A DNA stretch of 6,219 bases from Burkholderiales bacterium (GTDB lineage: Bacteria; Pseudomonadota; Gammaproteobacteria; Burkholderiales; Burkholderiaceae_F). Position 1 is the first letter of the stretch. Every line of letters starts with the position of its first letter. The notes beneath the pieces are model-generated. The model was not told the origin of the DNA. It ran no database searches and worked only from the letters and a program-made list of their open reading frames with translations. Below are positions 5,542 through 6,219 of the stretch, piece after piece. The stretch spans positions 1 to 6,219 of the forward strand of contig JAHEDN010000164.1 in the NCBI GenBank assembly GCA_024641225.1, read 5' to 3'. Position numbers and translations under genes: made by a program.

Positions 5542-6219
5542 CTACCGCCACCGCTCCCGCATCCGCGCCGCGACGTCGATCGCGACGGACGGTGCGCATG
5601 CGGCACGCGCTTCGCTGCCCGTGCCCGGCGGCGGCCAGGCGCGCGAGTCGAACAGCGCGGCGAGCTTCGGCGGGATGAAGCGCGTTCGCGAGCCGTATAC
5701 GTGGCGGTCGCCGCCGGCTGCCTGCTGGTGCACGTAGAAGCGCTGCGGCACGAGCAGGTGCAGGTGGTCCTTCGCGCGCGTCATCGCCACGTACAGCAGG
5801 CGACGCTCCTCCTCGATCTCCGCCGGCGTGCCGGTCGCCATGTCGGACGGAATGCAGCCGTCGACTACGTTGAGCAGGTACACCGCGCCCCACTCCTGCC
5901 CCTTGGCGGAGTGGATCGTCGACAGCGTCAGATAGTCCTCGTCGAGCAGCGGCGTGCCGGCCTCGTCGCTGGTCGCATCGGGCGGGTCGAGCGTCAGTTC
6001 GGTGAGAAAACGCTCGCGCGATGGATAGGTGCCGGCGATGTGTTCGAGCGCGGCGAGGTCGGCGAGGCGAGCTTCGGCATTCTCGTGGATGCGCGCCATC
6101 TGCGGCTCGTACCAGCGGCGCACCTGCGCCAGTTCGGCCGGCCAGGCCCGGCTGCGATCGCGCAGCGCGCGGACGAGTTCGGCCAGCGCGCGCCAGTCGG
6201 CACCGCAGGCGGCCGGCGG
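5542..6219 (-). CDS. UvrD/PcrA/Rep-type ATP-dependent DNA helicase, C-terminal part (5' partial)
   Basis: The frame is open from the right edge to a TAG at 5544-5542, giving 225 visible residues; the N-terminus and ATPase motifs I-IV lie outside. Visible motif V is LTLSTIHSAKGQEWGAVYLL (residues 97-116), followed by NVVDGCIPSD, and motif VI is EEERRLLYVAMTRAKDHLHL (137-156), where the Arg of MTRAKD is the arginine finger. These are diagnostic of the SF1A UvrD/Rep family of 3'-5' helicases that unwind DNA in repair and replication restart. The tail RFYVHQQ ... DRHVYGSRTRFIPPKL and about 35 further residues is a C-terminal extension. A GTG at 6123 is internal, since the frame continues upstream to the window edge with helicase-like sequence (ADWRALAELVRALRDR). 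It is a different protein from the nuclease-helicase at 1057-2697: it has the longer classical motif V and VI forms. The MFS gene follows 99 bp downstream on the same strand. Which member (UvrD, PcrA, Rep or a paralogue) cannot be settled from this part. Confidence 0.93.
   Translation of the reverse strand, partial: PPAACGADWRALAELVRALRDRSRAWPAELAQVRRWYEPQMARIHENAEARLADLAALEHIAGTYPSRERFLTELTLDPPDATSDEAGTPLLDEDYLTLSTIHSAKGQEWGAVYLLNVVDGCIPSDMATGTPAEIEEERRLLYVAMTRAKDHLHLLVPQRFYVHQQAAGGDRHVYGSRTRFIPPKLAALFDSRAWPPPGTGSEARAACAPSVAIDVAARMRERWR

Noticed and set aside
6121..6123. GTG as the start of the right-edge helicase
   Set aside because: The frame stays open to the window edge with helicase-like sequence, and starting here would remove all ATPase motifs I-IV; the codon is internal.
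1057..6219. A defence island formed by the two helicase genes
   Set aside because: The two helicases are about 2.8 kb apart and separated by metabolic and transport genes; the right-edge protein looks like a housekeeping UvrD-type helicase, and no toxin, methylase, integrase or CRISPR element is present.

Overview
The window comes from a GC-rich bacterial chromosome, probably a proteobacterium. Betaproteobacterial affinity is an impression from the style of the helicase, MFS and universal stress proteins; no 16S or other marker gene is present. G/C dominates third codon positions throughout. This keeps long frames open opposite the real genes, and those have been left out.

Layout, left to right: (1) the C-terminal end of a secreted or surface protein, with a PKD-domain tail followed by a Big/Ig-like domain (+, 1-417); (2) a short convergent gap with a perfect 18-bp palindrome; (3) a single-domain universal stress protein with an intact nucleotide-binding motif (-, 490-912); (4) a 546-residue fusion of a NERD-like PD-(D/E)XK nuclease and a UvrD-type SF1 helicase (-, 1057-2697); (5) a 122-bp divergent promoter region; (6) a metal-dependent amidohydrolase of the SsnA/chlorohydrolase/SAH-deaminase group (+, 2820-4181); (7) a 12-TM major facilitator transporter (-, 4183-5442), whose stop lies one base from the amidohydrolase stop; (8) the C-terminal third or so of a separate UvrD/PcrA/Rep-type helicase, cut by the right edge (-, 5542-6219).

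The genes do not form one obvious operon. The UvrD-like helicase and the MFS gene are co-directional with a 99-bp gap. The nuclease-helicase and the amidohydrolase are divergent, and the amidohydrolase and transporter are tail to tail. A substrate link between the amidohydrolase and the transporter is possible but rests on adjacency alone. The most notable items are the stand-alone nuclease-helicase fusion (a DNA repair or phage-defence candidate) and a Glu-to-Gln change at the catalytic HxxE position of the amidohydrolase. No RNA genes, CRISPR arrays, insertion sequences or tRNAs were seen. I found no convincing sign of a wholly new multi-gene system.
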